NCBI RefSeq assembly: GCF_017255415.1 | Contig: NZ_JAFJZZ010000007.1 | Span: 62,001 to 126,000, forward strand | Length of the DNA stretch: 64,000 nt | Source of the DNA: Clostridium aminobutyricum | GTDB lineage: Bacteria; Bacillota; Clostridia; Peptostreptococcales; Anaerovoracaceae | Direction: 5' to 3' | Shown here: one piece after another, positions 9,401 through 16,742 of the stretch | How the letters are laid out: every line of letters starts with the position of its first letter | Numbering within the stretch: position 1 is the stretch's first letter | Notes under the pieces: model-generated | What the model was told of the DNA's origin: nothing | Database searches by the model: none | What the model saw: the letters and a program-made list of their open reading frames with translations, nothing else | Position numbers and translations under genes: made by a program

Positions 9401-12400
9401 ACCCATATCGGACATGCAAATGGTCCCCAACTTGGATTTTCATCTGCATAATTCTGTAGTTTCCCTACATAGTTTACGCCCTGATAATCATAAGGGTTAT
9501 CTCCTTGAGCCAGAATCTGCAATACTACAGCCCCGTAATCAGTACCCTGCCATGTTGCATTCGGCTTATGGCTTTTTACATCAAATACTTTGAAATTATA
9601 ATCTTTAAAGGAATCACCTAATACAGCCTTAGCTGCAAAAACATCCCAATAAGATCCTGTCAAGTTTCTATTTTCATTGTAATAGGAACGGAACTGAGCC
9701 ATAGCCTTATCCAGTACGCTATCTGTTATCTGCTTGGGAACCGTTACTTGAAACTCTTTTACTTTAATAAACGTTCCATTTGTTACGGTAGCCGTTAATG
9801 TTACTTTTGTATCCGTATCTCCCAGTGTTACTTTTCCTTCATTTGTAATCGCTGCCGGGTTAGAAGATTCCCACACAATACTACTTCCTTTTTGCCCTGT
9901 TGCAGAAAGTCCTATATCCTCTGTAACAAACAACGGGATAGATAATGCATCATAGTCCGCTGTTCCATTTTCATTGTTCACATTGGTCTTTGCCGGTATC
10001 TTTATCAGAAAAGTTTTTACCTCTGATGCTCCGCCTCGCTTTATCGTTGCAGTTAGTGAAACTACGGCATCCATCTGACTCTGTTCAGGTCTGGCTACAA
10101 TACCTGTTACAGGATTGATGACATCTGGATTGGAAGATTCCCATGAAATCGTACTTCCGTAATACCCCTTTACAGGCAAAGCTATGTTCTCAGTTGCGGT
10201 ACTTGGGAGCTTGATATTGACTATATCTTTCTGTACAGCCTCCGCATCACTTAGCGTACTCGCATCGTAGGTCATGGAAGTTAAAATTGCCTTGCCATTC
10301 TGATAATCTCCCATCGCCATGGCAACTGCCATAGTAGCATTATCCCCAATCAACTCTCCTTGTGCCGGAGAACTATAATATGAGCCATCCTTTGCTCTTG
10401 CATTACGCAATTTGTCCCAAAGGCCGTATTCATCTACTTTATCCTTATTCCCGCTAGCAATTAAAGCTGAAATATAATAGGCATAATCTATTGTAGTGTA
10501 ATTATTCCTAGTAAGTATACTTTCATTATCAGAAAGCCACTTTAAAGTTTTTAATAAACCATCAACTTCTTTTTGCGCAAACTCCTTTAATGGCTTCTTT
10601 TCACCATCTTTAACCGTAACTTCTGTATCATCATTTAACCAGCGACTAAATAAAATAACTTCCATGCTTTCAGATAGTAGTCCACCATTTACTTTAAATC
10701 CAATCGAATCATAATTATTCGCATCTAAGTAAGCCAGAACACGTCCACCTTCAACATTTATATCCTCACACTTTTTTACTTCAGCATCATCATTTACATC
10801 TATCATGTGTGATAGTATATCTTTAATGGCTCCAATCCTGCCATATTTTGTTCCTGAATTTTCACTTCCCCATTCTTTCCCTCCAAAATATGACTCTAAT
10901 GCCAATGTATATAAAACACAAGAATCTCTTGAATATCCATAACGCGCAGCTTCATCTATTGAAGGCGGGCTGAAGCTTCCATTGTCATACTGCCTTGACA
11001 ATATTTCTTTAATTAAATCTGCTTCTTCTGTTAATCCAGTACTAGGATATTCTTTTATGTACTGCTTTGGATCCTTATTCATGGCTATCCAATCCAGTAT
11101 GGCTTTTACAGACGGCTCATTAAATATTGCATTATACGAAGAATACCCATTGTCGCCATAAAACTTAGTATTATATGAAATGCCTCCCAGATTAGTATCA
11201 TTCATTAAAGATGCCACCGAGTACGCCTGTTGACTTTTGTTAATGCCCTTCGTTGATCCATCCTGCGGATAATGCTTGTAATATTGCTTCAGCAGTTCTA
11301 TATTTCTTTCAAAAGGGAAATTTTTGTCTTCAGGTTCAATAGTAAATTTTTTCGTCCGGATAACTGTTGCACAGTTGCCGCTTTTGATAATAATCTTCAG
11401 TTGAACGGTTGCATTCGGTTCCCCAGCTTCCAGCGGATGCACCACTTTATCTTCATTTGAAACAATATCCTCGTTGGAAGATACTAGAGAAACAGTATCC
11501 TCTTTATCTTTAATCAATTGAACAATGTCACTTAATGTTTTATCAGGAGAATCTATCGTTGCCTTTAAATCCGCAACATCTTCGAAAACTTGCTCTTCTT
11601 CTTCTTTCACAAAGGTACGGTCTGCATCCGGATTCGCTTCTGCAAGCCTTAAAAATGCCGATTTTGCAGTTGCATCACTTTCCATTCTTTTACCGTAATC
11701 TAAAGCAATCGCTGCCATAGCAGTAGCTTCACCATTTGGAGAAGTAGCACTCGTCGTACGTATATATTGCCCAATATACGTACTTTGGTCATCTTTTATC
11801 TGAAATGTTTCAAGTTTCTGCCACTCCGCATCACTTACCGTTTGTCCGGCTGAAAGTTTGGCAATAATATAGGCCGCCATTGTTTCACATTGCGCAGTAT
11901 AAACAGCTTTTCCTGAAGCTTTCAGTGTTGGTAAACCCGTTACGAGTTTTCCAATATCTGTTTTGGACTCCTCTGAAGAATCTAAAGAAAGTCCCTGTGT
12001 CAACCAGAAATTATTATAAAAAGTGATATTTTTAAAATCCTTGCTCAATCCCCATTGAGCAGCATTCATAAATCCGTTCTGCTCATCAAGCAGATAATTT
12101 GCAGGATTGTTTGCTGCTGCAAGAGTAGGTTTGTTAACTATGCAATCCATTATCTCATCAATACAAACGGTTTTCCCCTTATCCTCACCATAGGATGGCC
12201 ATGCATCCCTCCAGTATGCATTTAATGCTAATAAAGCTAGGCCATCTGCTGCCTTTGGATTTGTATTATTCTCTATATTTGTAAAAAATCCCGTTTCCGC
12301 AGACTGTGAGCTTAACAATTCATGTATATAATTATGTCCCTGAAAGTCTGCTGGGTCTCCGCCTACTGCCAAAATATCCAATACTAGCTGTGCCAGCCAG

Positions 12401-13059
12401 GTCTGAGCATTAACACCATCTGTCGTTTCTGATAACGTATCAGAGGAATTCCCATCACCAAATGTCAAATCACTGATTTCATTGTACTTCAAGTGATACT
12501 GTGCCTCCATTTGGGATGCTGTTTTCAATGCCTCTAAGCTAGGTCTTTCCCCCACCGCAAAACGGGCCACTCCTTCCAGAGGAGATGAAAGTTTTGTATT
12601 CTGTCCCAATTGGCTATAATATTCCGTTACTTTTTCCAGCTGACTTTCCAATGAGCTTAAAGGCTGCACCGGTTCCTCTGAAAGCAGTTGCATCTGAACC
12701 GATTCTTCTAAATCTGCATTTTCAGTTCCCGTTTCATCTCCCAGATCTGAATTTTCTGTACTCTGTATGTCTGTAACCGCTGATTTTGTAACTGATTCTT
12801 CAGTTTTCACATTTTCAGCTGGTTCTGTTGTCTGATCCCCATTTCTATTATCTGCCTCTTCTTTTTCCCCTGTATTTACAGTATCTGTAATCTCTGTATT
12901 CCCTGCATCTGCTTCACTGTTTTCCAAATTCTCTGTAATAACAGTGTTTTGATTGTCTATGTATTCATTTTCCTGCTTACTTTCCGCAAAGCTAAACCCC
13001 ATACTGAATTGTGACAGTAACATCACAACAATTAATGCTGATGCTATTTTTCTTTTCAT
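6454..13059 (-). CDS. Giant SLH-anchored surface protein with three alpha-barrel-like and two DUF4430-like segments
   Basis: The 2201-residue protein has, in order: signal peptide (1-25), acidic Glu/Thr linker (26-135), helical prenyltransferase-like segments at about 210-480 and 585-925, two atrophied Ig-like domains (about 935-1108, each with SWESSNP or VWESSNP), a third helical segment (about 1115-1360), a DUF4430-like domain (about 1460-1552), a further Ig-like domain (about 1560-1653), a clear DUF4430 domain (about 1668-1785; GINGLSEFDKG, SGWLYRVNGKFP, DYVEWLYTKDLG) and a linker domain shared with the 3233-residue protein. Three SLH repeats (about 2018-2201) should bind secondary wall polymer. 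Alternating alpha and beta modules of intrinsic-factor type suggest multivalent corrinoid capture at the cell surface (inference). A terminator precedes it, so it may use its own promoter or read-through from riboswitch 2. Confidence 0.85.
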   Translation of the reverse strand: MKRKIASALIVVMLLSQFSMGFSFAESKQENEYIDNQNTVITENLENSEADAGNTEITDTVNTGEKEEADNRNGDQTTEPAENVKTEESVTKSAVTDIQSTENSDLGDETGTENADLEESVQMQLLSEEPVQPLSSLESQLEKVTEYYSQLGQNTKLSSPLEGVARFAVGERPSLEALKTASQMEAQYHLKYNEISDLTFGDGNSSDTLSETTDGVNAQTWLAQLVLDILAVGGDPADFQGHNYIHELLSSQSAETGFFTNIENNTNPKAADGLALLALNAYWRDAWPSYGEDKGKTVCIDEIMDCIVNKPTLAAANNPANYLLDEQNGFMNAAQWGLSKDFKNITFYNNFWLTQGLSLDSSEESKTDIGKLVTGLPTLKASGKAVYTAQCETMAAYIIAKLSAGQTVSDAEWQKLETFQIKDDQSTYIGQYIRTTSATSPNGEATAMAAIALDYGKRMESDATAKSAFLRLAEANPDADRTFVKEEEEQVFEDVADLKATIDSPDKTLSDIVQLIKDKEDTVSLVSSNEDIVSNEDKVVHPLEAGEPNATVQLKIIIKSGNCATVIRTKKFTIEPEDKNFPFERNIELLKQYYKHYPQDGSTKGINKSQQAYSVASLMNDTNLGGISYNTKFYGDNGYSSYNAIFNEPSVKAILDWIAMNKDPKQYIKEYPSTGLTEEADLIKEILSRQYDNGSFSPPSIDEAARYGYSRDSCVLYTLALESYFGGKEWGSENSGTKYGRIGAIKDILSHMIDVNDDAEVKKCEDINVEGGRVLAYLDANNYDSIGFKVNGGLLSESMEVILFSRWLNDDTEVTVKDGEKKPLKEFAQKEVDGLLKTLKWLSDNESILTRNNYTTIDYAYYISALIASGNKDKVDEYGLWDKLRNARAKDGSYYSSPAQGELIGDNATMAVAMAMGDYQNGKAILTSMTYDASTLSDAEAVQKDIVNIKLPSTATENIALPVKGYYGSTISWESSNPDVINPVTGIVARPEQSQMDAVVSLTATIKRGGASEVKTFLIKIPAKTNVNNENGTADYDALSIPLFVTEDIGLSATGQKGSSIVWESSNPAAITNEGKVTLGDTDTKVTLTATVTNGTFIKVKEFQVTVPKQITDSVLDKAMAQFRSYYNENRNLTGSYWDVFAAKAVLGDSFKDYNFKVFDVKSHKPNATWQGTDYGAVVLQILAQGDNPYDYQGVNYVGKLQNYADENPSWGPFACPIWVGMALDAAGADPTGHKYNRVGATARFLSYLTDLDYGPDMAGWALVPLATSISQGVEVDTDQINTFIETMKNKQEPTGVNTGLFNTYTEPGYVMTLSTGCVACGFSALKNVGASGVDLISDDWKVSGTGPLEAIYNQEIEGKSNVSTQFIIAFGDTYYGDSVWRRVGVKPEQLEEIIKKAEPLVTDGDTKYTVKSFNALKNAYQTALAVKSDANKMKNYYFGQSYFNLRDAIDGLKEKGTAALTIYGQTGNKILDQASISKVGSLLEVLQEAALENGISITSKDNKIAELGGIKADSKGQWYVYKQTSDGDGIRITEPLDQYNVEEGTSLVLKYCEDTSSLSANASLNQHLVYDAAQSLKINGAINAQNEVTGDIVLTNTGLFGTSVTWLPNKLFAIDENGKVTRDAKEDISVVLTAKIYLNGTSTEKQFTVKVKSLNGDSPVTPTVKNAYIRIAGPVGEKWSGKYDKTAIEIESGETAFSLLEKTGASLNVDKNTKYGVYVRGINGLSEFDKGSESGWLYRVNGKFPDHSAALERVYENDYVEWLYTKDLGRDVGGYVAGVGGSVTEKTQKNANSVSVTMPVTASINNATKEAKAVLNAADITKALKEVQDKVKAAQQDGNSDVVSVLRINVSADSQAASVETTIPKASVSSLNNGVDQISIITGIGEVTIDKDIIKALANGITGDLKITIAKTDAGSAIAKISGVTNDVKAKLEGRPIYEFTAQKGDQTVSELGGIAISTVPYSLGTGELSDAVVAYWVKPDGNLEVIKNGHMTDDNKYFTMENNHWSTYAIGYNEVKFTDTASHWAKNNILYLAARDIIRGKGTDVFSPNSQITRSEFVQILANMSGDNLSKYNTSQFADVSENAWYAKAIDWAVENGIAGGTGNDTFSPNANITRQDMSVMISKYAANISKNTLQSTNDEVKFADDYEIASYAKDAVTAMQKAGIINGVKNNLGSYSFNPKSNATRAEATTMIANYMKQ

Positions 13060-13114
13060 GATTAAAACCTTTCTTAGAATGATATAAGAAATAAATTTTT
13101 GCTGTCCGTCCAGT

Positions 13115-13142
13115 AAAAAACAGGCGGCAGTATCTGCCGCCC
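13115..13142 (-). terminator. Strong intrinsic terminator after the secreted DUF4430-like gene
   Basis: A perfect 8-bp stem, GGCGGCAG (13123-13130) with CTGCCGCC (13134-13141), is followed on the minus strand by TGTTTTTT. It separates the small DUF4430-like gene from the giant SLH gene, so that the first can be made in excess of the second. Confidence 0.88.
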
Positions 13143-13165
13143 ATTCTGTTGAAAAAACAATCTAA

Positions 13166-13771
13166 TTACTCTGCTGTAGGTTCGTCAATTGGCCAAGTAT
13201 AATCATAGGTACTGTAATCAAAGCGGATCTTATCTCCTTCGTGAAGTTGGATTCTGCTCAAATATTCTGCAGCTGATGTTTCTGTTCCACCAGTTGGTGT
13301 AATATATGCACTCCAACCAGCTCCGATGGATTCTCCCCACCACTGTCCATCTTCATCCTGATATTCATCATACTGATTGTAAGAAGTATAGGTTCCTACA
13401 TCTTTAATATAAGCGCCAGGATTACCGTACATTGGAGCTAAATCCACATCAGTGGTCACAGCCTTAGGAGGCGTATAGCTTTTTGTAGCCTGAATAATCG
13501 CATCCATCACAGAAGACTTAGTTCCTAACGGATTGATTGTAGTAGAAGCAAACTGAGTTGATGTGAAATAAGATTTTGTTGCCTGTGTTATATCAATCCC
13601 CATTGGCACATTCAACGGTGTGCTTGTATTCCAAATCGGAGTTCCCTCTACAGTAAACTGCACTTTTACATTCACTGTACTCGAGTCAGCAAATGCAGTA
13701 GCCGACATAGCAAATACCATGACTACTACTAAAATCAACATCATAATCTTAGAATTTAAAATTTTTTTCAT
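13166..13771 (-). CDS. Small secreted DUF4430-like protein
   Basis: The protein has 201 residues with a signal peptide (1-29, cleavage likely after ATAFA). The mature part has the DUF4430 layout: SSVMDAIIQATKSY, GAYIKDVGTY, a central SIGAGWSAYITPTGG in place of the usual SGWMYKVNG, and a closing IQLHEGDKIRFDYS. There is no SLH, lipobox or sortase signal, so it should be released or bound to another surface protein. GGAGGGATG precedes ATG 13771. It lies between an SseB-like gene and the giant SLH gene. A free transcobalamin-beta-like module acting as a shuttle (a haptocorrin-like role) is an inference. The central motif is diverged, so ligand binding is not assured. Confidence 0.75.
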   Translation of the reverse strand: MKKILNSKIMMLILVVVMVFAMSATAFADSSTVNVKVQFTVEGTPIWNTSTPLNVPMGIDITQATKSYFTSTQFASTTINPLGTKSSVMDAIIQATKSYTPPKAVTTDVDLAPMYGNPGAYIKDVGTYTSYNQYDEYQDEDGQWWGESIGAGWSAYITPTGGTETSAAEYLSRIQLHEGDKIRFDYSTYDYTWPIDEPTAE

Positions 13772-13933
13772 CTTTCATCCCTCCATTTTTAAATAATTTT
13801 TACTAATGTATTTAGCCCTATATAACTAGCTTATGGATTGTCCCCCCTTTCTCCATAATTTTATTGCAAGCGCGTTAGTGCACTTGTTAACTTGTGTAAT
13901 CCAGTAACTGTTATCCTATCAATTGTATTTGCT

Positions 13934-14668
13934 TTAAGATACACCATTATTAATTCGAGTATATATCTTGGCAGAATCCATTTCTGTTGTGATAAAATCG
14001 GGATTTTTTTGGATGAGTTCAAACTTTTCTCCCGGTTTCATATAGGGTTTCATAATCTCTGCCACGGGTGGAAACAGCTCTGTTTTCTCACCTTGAAAAT
14101 CTATCAGCAGCATCCAATGTTCATCCAGCTCATTTTCACCCTTGGCCTTCATCAACCACGCAAACTCCACCTCCAGACAGTTTTTAAAAAAGTTTTCTAA
14201 TATATCTTTTAATCCATTAGGGACTGCATCCGGTTTTCTGAGTTTTATTCTTCCTACGTGATTTTCTCTACGCAATGTCATGCCTATGGTCTGTGAATCA
14301 ATGATTTCCATTAACTTTCTGTCCAAAACTATGTTTTCCTCAAATGGAGCAATCACTATACCATTTATTTCTGCCATTGAATCGATTATTAAATACTTAA
14401 GCTTGTTATACGGTATTTCCACCAGCTGTTCTTCTTTAAACCTTCCTAGTTTTGATTTTTTATGTAAAAAAGTAGGAATAAATTTTCTGCCGTCTCCTGC
14501 TATAAGCAGTGCAAAGGTCTTTTTACTATTGTCCGGTTTTTCAGTAACGTCAGGTACCCATAATATGGTTTCATTGAGCTTTTTAAAAAATTCACTTTCA
14601 CATTCCGAAGATTTTTCTTGTGTAAGTTTTTTAAATAAATCCGTCAATTCTGTTTGATTTTCTTCCAT
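13934..14668 (-). CDS. SseB-like protein (enhanced serine sensitivity family)
   Basis: Taking ATG 14668 (after GGGAGGAAAACCAC) gives 244 residues; an upstream in-frame extension lies in a terminator and is unlikely. The sequence looks like the two-domain SseB family: an N-terminal part with KTFALLIAGDGRKFIPTF and EIPYNKLKYLI, and a C-terminal part with GLKDILENFFKN, AWLMKAKGENELDEHW and LLIDFQGEK. No signal peptide or membrane segment is visible. The molecular function of the family is poorly known. Its position in a B12-riboswitch gene group is noteworthy but does not define a role. Family assignment is moderately sure. Confidence 0.65.
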   Translation of the reverse strand: MEENQTELTDLFKKLTQEKSSECESEFFKKLNETILWVPDVTEKPDNSKKTFALLIAGDGRKFIPTFLHKKSKLGRFKEEQLVEIPYNKLKYLIIDSMAEINGIVIAPFEENIVLDRKLMEIIDSQTIGMTLRRENHVGRIKLRKPDAVPNGLKDILENFFKNCLEVEFAWLMKAKGENELDEHWMLLIDFQGEKTELFPPVAEIMKPYMKPGEKFELIQKNPDFITTEMDSAKIYTRINNGVS

Positions 14669-14690
14669 GTGGTTTTCCTCCCTACCGAAT

Positions 14691-14738
14691 AAAAAAGAGG
14701 TTTCCCATTGCAAACTTCGTCTGCAATCAAGAAACCTC
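14691..14738 (-). terminator. Terminator between the YezD-like gene and the SseB-like gene
   Basis: GAGGTTTC (14697-14704) pairs with GAAACCTC (14731-14738), and an inner ATTGCA/TGCAAT stem extends it. On the minus strand a run of six T follows. It should end most transcripts from riboswitch 2 after the two small genes and leave the downstream genes to read-through or another promoter. Confidence 0.88.
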
Positions 14739-14764
14739 CAGCTTTCTGGTCAGTTCTATGTCAT

Positions 14765-14923
14765 TTATAATTTAATGCACTTTTTAATCTCTTCCACTCG
14801 TATCGGTTTCCCGTCATTGATAATAATCTTTATCTCGCCAAAGCCAGTCTCATGGATAATTTCCAACAGTTTTTCTTCTTGCTGAGACAAAGCTATCTTT
14901 TTCTCCCTTTTAATTTCCGACAC
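14765..14923 (-). CDS. YezD-like (DUF2292) small protein
   Basis: This 52-residue ORF starts at GTG 14921-14923 with GGAGGGG five to six bases upstream and ends with TAA at 14765-14767. The C-terminal half (LLEIIHETGFGEIKIIINDG, then PIRVEEIKKCIKL) matches the compact YezD/DUF2292 pattern in which a helix is followed by a G-x-I-x-I-x-I-x-x-G beta hairpin. It sits 13 nt after the riboswitch-2 small gene and before a terminator, forming a two-gene unit with it. YezD-like proteins often neighbour transport genes; no biochemical role is established to my knowledge. Confidence 0.75.
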   Translation of the reverse strand: MSEIKREKKIALSQQEEKLLEIIHETGFGEIKIIINDGKPIRVEEIKKCIKL

Positions 14924-14936
14924 GTGATCCCCTCCG

Positions 14937-15254
14937 TTATCCAATCATTGAACCATATAGTACCTTCTCTTTTGGCCAATACAAACAAAAACTATCATAA
15001 TTCTCGCCCAAATAAACCCACACTTTTTCTCCATTCTCAATACTCTGTCCAAAGGTCAGATTAGGAACCATCAGCTTGATGCAATTTCTTTCTTTTCCCT
15101 TGATAACCTCGCCTTCTTTGATGGGGTTTCGTTTAAAGTCTTCTAACTTTTCGCGTAAATTTTCGATGGCAATTTTCTTAGAAAAAATGTCAGAAAAGAC
15201 GTTTACATCCACACACACTACGTTATCAGGATCTTTAAACCAATTAATATTCAT
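14937..15254 (-). CDS. Small cytosolic protein of unknown family, first gene after cobalamin riboswitch 2
   Basis: Taking ATG 15254 gives 105 residues beginning MNINWFKDPDNVV; GGAGGAGGAG just upstream is the ribosome site. The longer TTG-started reading simply translates that site and is rejected, and its paralog at 30713-31000 begins at the same point (MNIKWFKDPDNVV). Conserved between the two are NLREKLE, KNPxKEG, IKLMVPNLTFGQ and VWVYLGENY. There is no signal peptide or membrane segment. I do not recognise the family. Being the first gene behind two separate B12 riboswitches implies a corrinoid-linked function. Confidence 0.8.
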   Translation of the reverse strand: MNINWFKDPDNVVCVDVNVFSDIFSKKIAIENLREKLEDFKRNPIKEGEVIKGKERNCIKLMVPNLTFGQSIENGEKVWVYLGENYDSFCLYWPKEKVLYGSMIG

Positions 15255-15350
15255 TTTTTTCTCCTCCTCCAAATAAGTAAACCATTACTTCACATTCAGA
15301 ATAGAGAGTTTTGATATTCCATTCATCCTCAAAAATATTCTTTTTTCACT

Positions 15351-15645
15351 AAAAAAACTGTAGCATTATGCTACAGCCCGTATTTCTGTACAATGAAGAA
15401 ACGTATCTCTACGTCTAAAGATTGCCGATTACCCGTCGGAACCTTTTCCATTTCATGCAGGTCTTCTGGCTTACGAATCATCATTCTTACCAAACCTTCC
15501 CAAACTAATGTTCAGTGGCTCATATACTCTTTCAGCGTATATGCCATGGCAGAACTCCTCGCTTACAGCGGCGGGACCGCGCAGGACTTGAACCTGCTTC
15601 CCTCTTAGCTGTTCACCCTATTCAGAGCAAACAGAACATCAAATG
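15351..15645 (-). promoter_or_regulatory. Cobalamin riboswitch 2 with intrinsic terminator
   Basis: On the minus strand this has the same order as riboswitch 1: AACAGCTAAGAGGGAAGC, GCGCGGTCCCGCC, GCCACTG, GGGAAGG, B12 box AGCCAGAAGACCTGC (about 15458-15472), then the GACGGGT segment. It ends with the hairpin CTGTAGCATAATGCTACAG (15358-15376) and TTTTTTT. The first gene starts about 100 nt further on. Confidence 0.95.
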
Positions 15646-15668
15646 CTCTATTCAATTATCTTAAGCTT

Positions 15669-15698
15669 ATGCTATCACCAGCTAAGCCTTCCTGTCAA
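15669..15698 (-). promoter_or_regulatory. Promoter of riboswitch 2 unit
   Basis: -35 TTGACA (15693-15698), 18-bp spacer, -10 TAGCAT (15669-15674) with an extended TG. The same boxes at the same spacing precede riboswitch 4. Confidence 0.65.
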
Positions 15699-15739
15699 CC
15701 CCTTACTCGAAAAAATTGTAAAATATTTCAATTAAAATT

Positions 15740-16711
15740 TTACAATATCATCATTTGTTTTCTTAAAAGGATTTCTCTATGTTTTCGATTTTTTGCCATC
15801 AGTTCATGAACTAAAAAAAGGGGTTGTATTCTTTCAATGACCTTACTGATTTCTGCCGTTTCCCAGGGCATATGAGTATCTATAGAACCGAGCAGTTCAT
15901 ATACCTGAGCAAAGCGTTCATAATAATTGTCCCGAAGCCTAGGCGGGTTAGCCAGTATCTTTTTCGCATACTCTCCGCTTATGGACTGATGTAAGTGTAT
16001 CCCTTTAATGCTTTTGCACAGTTCCGGGTCTAATTGGTCATGCGCATCCAAAAGGGTATGGATATACTGACAAGCTTCTTCCTGATTTTCTAATTCCATA
16101 TTGGAGCATAGCAGATGACCTACGTCAAGCATAATACCTTTTTTTCGATAATGCACTTTTTCTAATAATCTCTTGGTCATTTCAGGGTTCGTCATGGTTA
16201 AGCCAGGCCACCATAAATTTTCCATTAAAAAATAGAAATCATATCTTTTACCGTCTAAAAGCGTGTTTATAATTTCCGCTGCCGCATCAATGACCTCTTC
16301 ATCCGAATGTTTGTGCTGATGGGTGAAAACACCGGAAATTGTAACATCAGAGATATGAAACACGACATATTCCGCTTCCATACTGAACGCAAAATCTAAA
16401 TCCGCCTCAAATTGCGACATGACAGACTCAAACGTTTTACCTCTATAAAAACTTTCCCACACAGAAGCCTCTCCAAATTCGTGGATTAGTTCCTTTTCAT
16501 CCTTCAGCCAAAAATCCAGCCACTCAGGATAGAAAATCATATGTAACCCTTTTACCATTTCCTTGGTAATAATCCCCCGAACATCATCATCACAACGGAT
16601 CATTTCAAGACCTTCACAGCCAAATTTTTCGTAAGATTCTCTTAAGTCTTCGTTGCTGTCGTACTCCAGCAAAGCTTCATGATAACTGGGGATGGATAAA
16701 ATGTGTTCCAT
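15740..16711 (-). CDS. TIM-barrel protein, sugar phosphate isomerase/epimerase (AP endonuclease 2-like) family
   Basis: The 323-residue protein has features of the xylose-isomerase-like TIM barrel superfamily: CEGLEMI near the start, VVFHISD, a central FYFLMENLWWPG with a likely metal-binding Glu, GIMLDVGHLLCSN with Asp and His, GIHLHQS, and HMPWETAE near the end. These carboxylate and His positions fit a divalent-metal site. AAAGGTG precedes ATG 16711. The gene follows metE by 31 nt on the same strand, so they are probably co-transcribed. Its substrate cannot be read from the sequence. Pairing with methionine synthase suggests a C1 or methionine-related task, but this is only context. Confidence 0.7.
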   Translation of the reverse strand: MEHILSIPSYHEALLEYDSNEDLRESYEKFGCEGLEMIRCDDDVRGIITKEMVKGLHMIFYPEWLDFWLKDEKELIHEFGEASVWESFYRGKTFESVMSQFEADLDFAFSMEAEYVVFHISDVTISGVFTHQHKHSDEEVIDAAAEIINTLLDGKRYDFYFLMENLWWPGLTMTNPEMTKRLLEKVHYRKKGIMLDVGHLLCSNMELENQEEACQYIHTLLDAHDQLDPELCKSIKGIHLHQSISGEYAKKILANPPRLRDNYYERFAQVYELLGSIDTHMPWETAEISKVIERIQPLFLVHELMAKNRKHREILLRKQMMIL

Positions 16712-16742
16712 AATTGCACCTTTTTCACTTTATTGAAAATGT

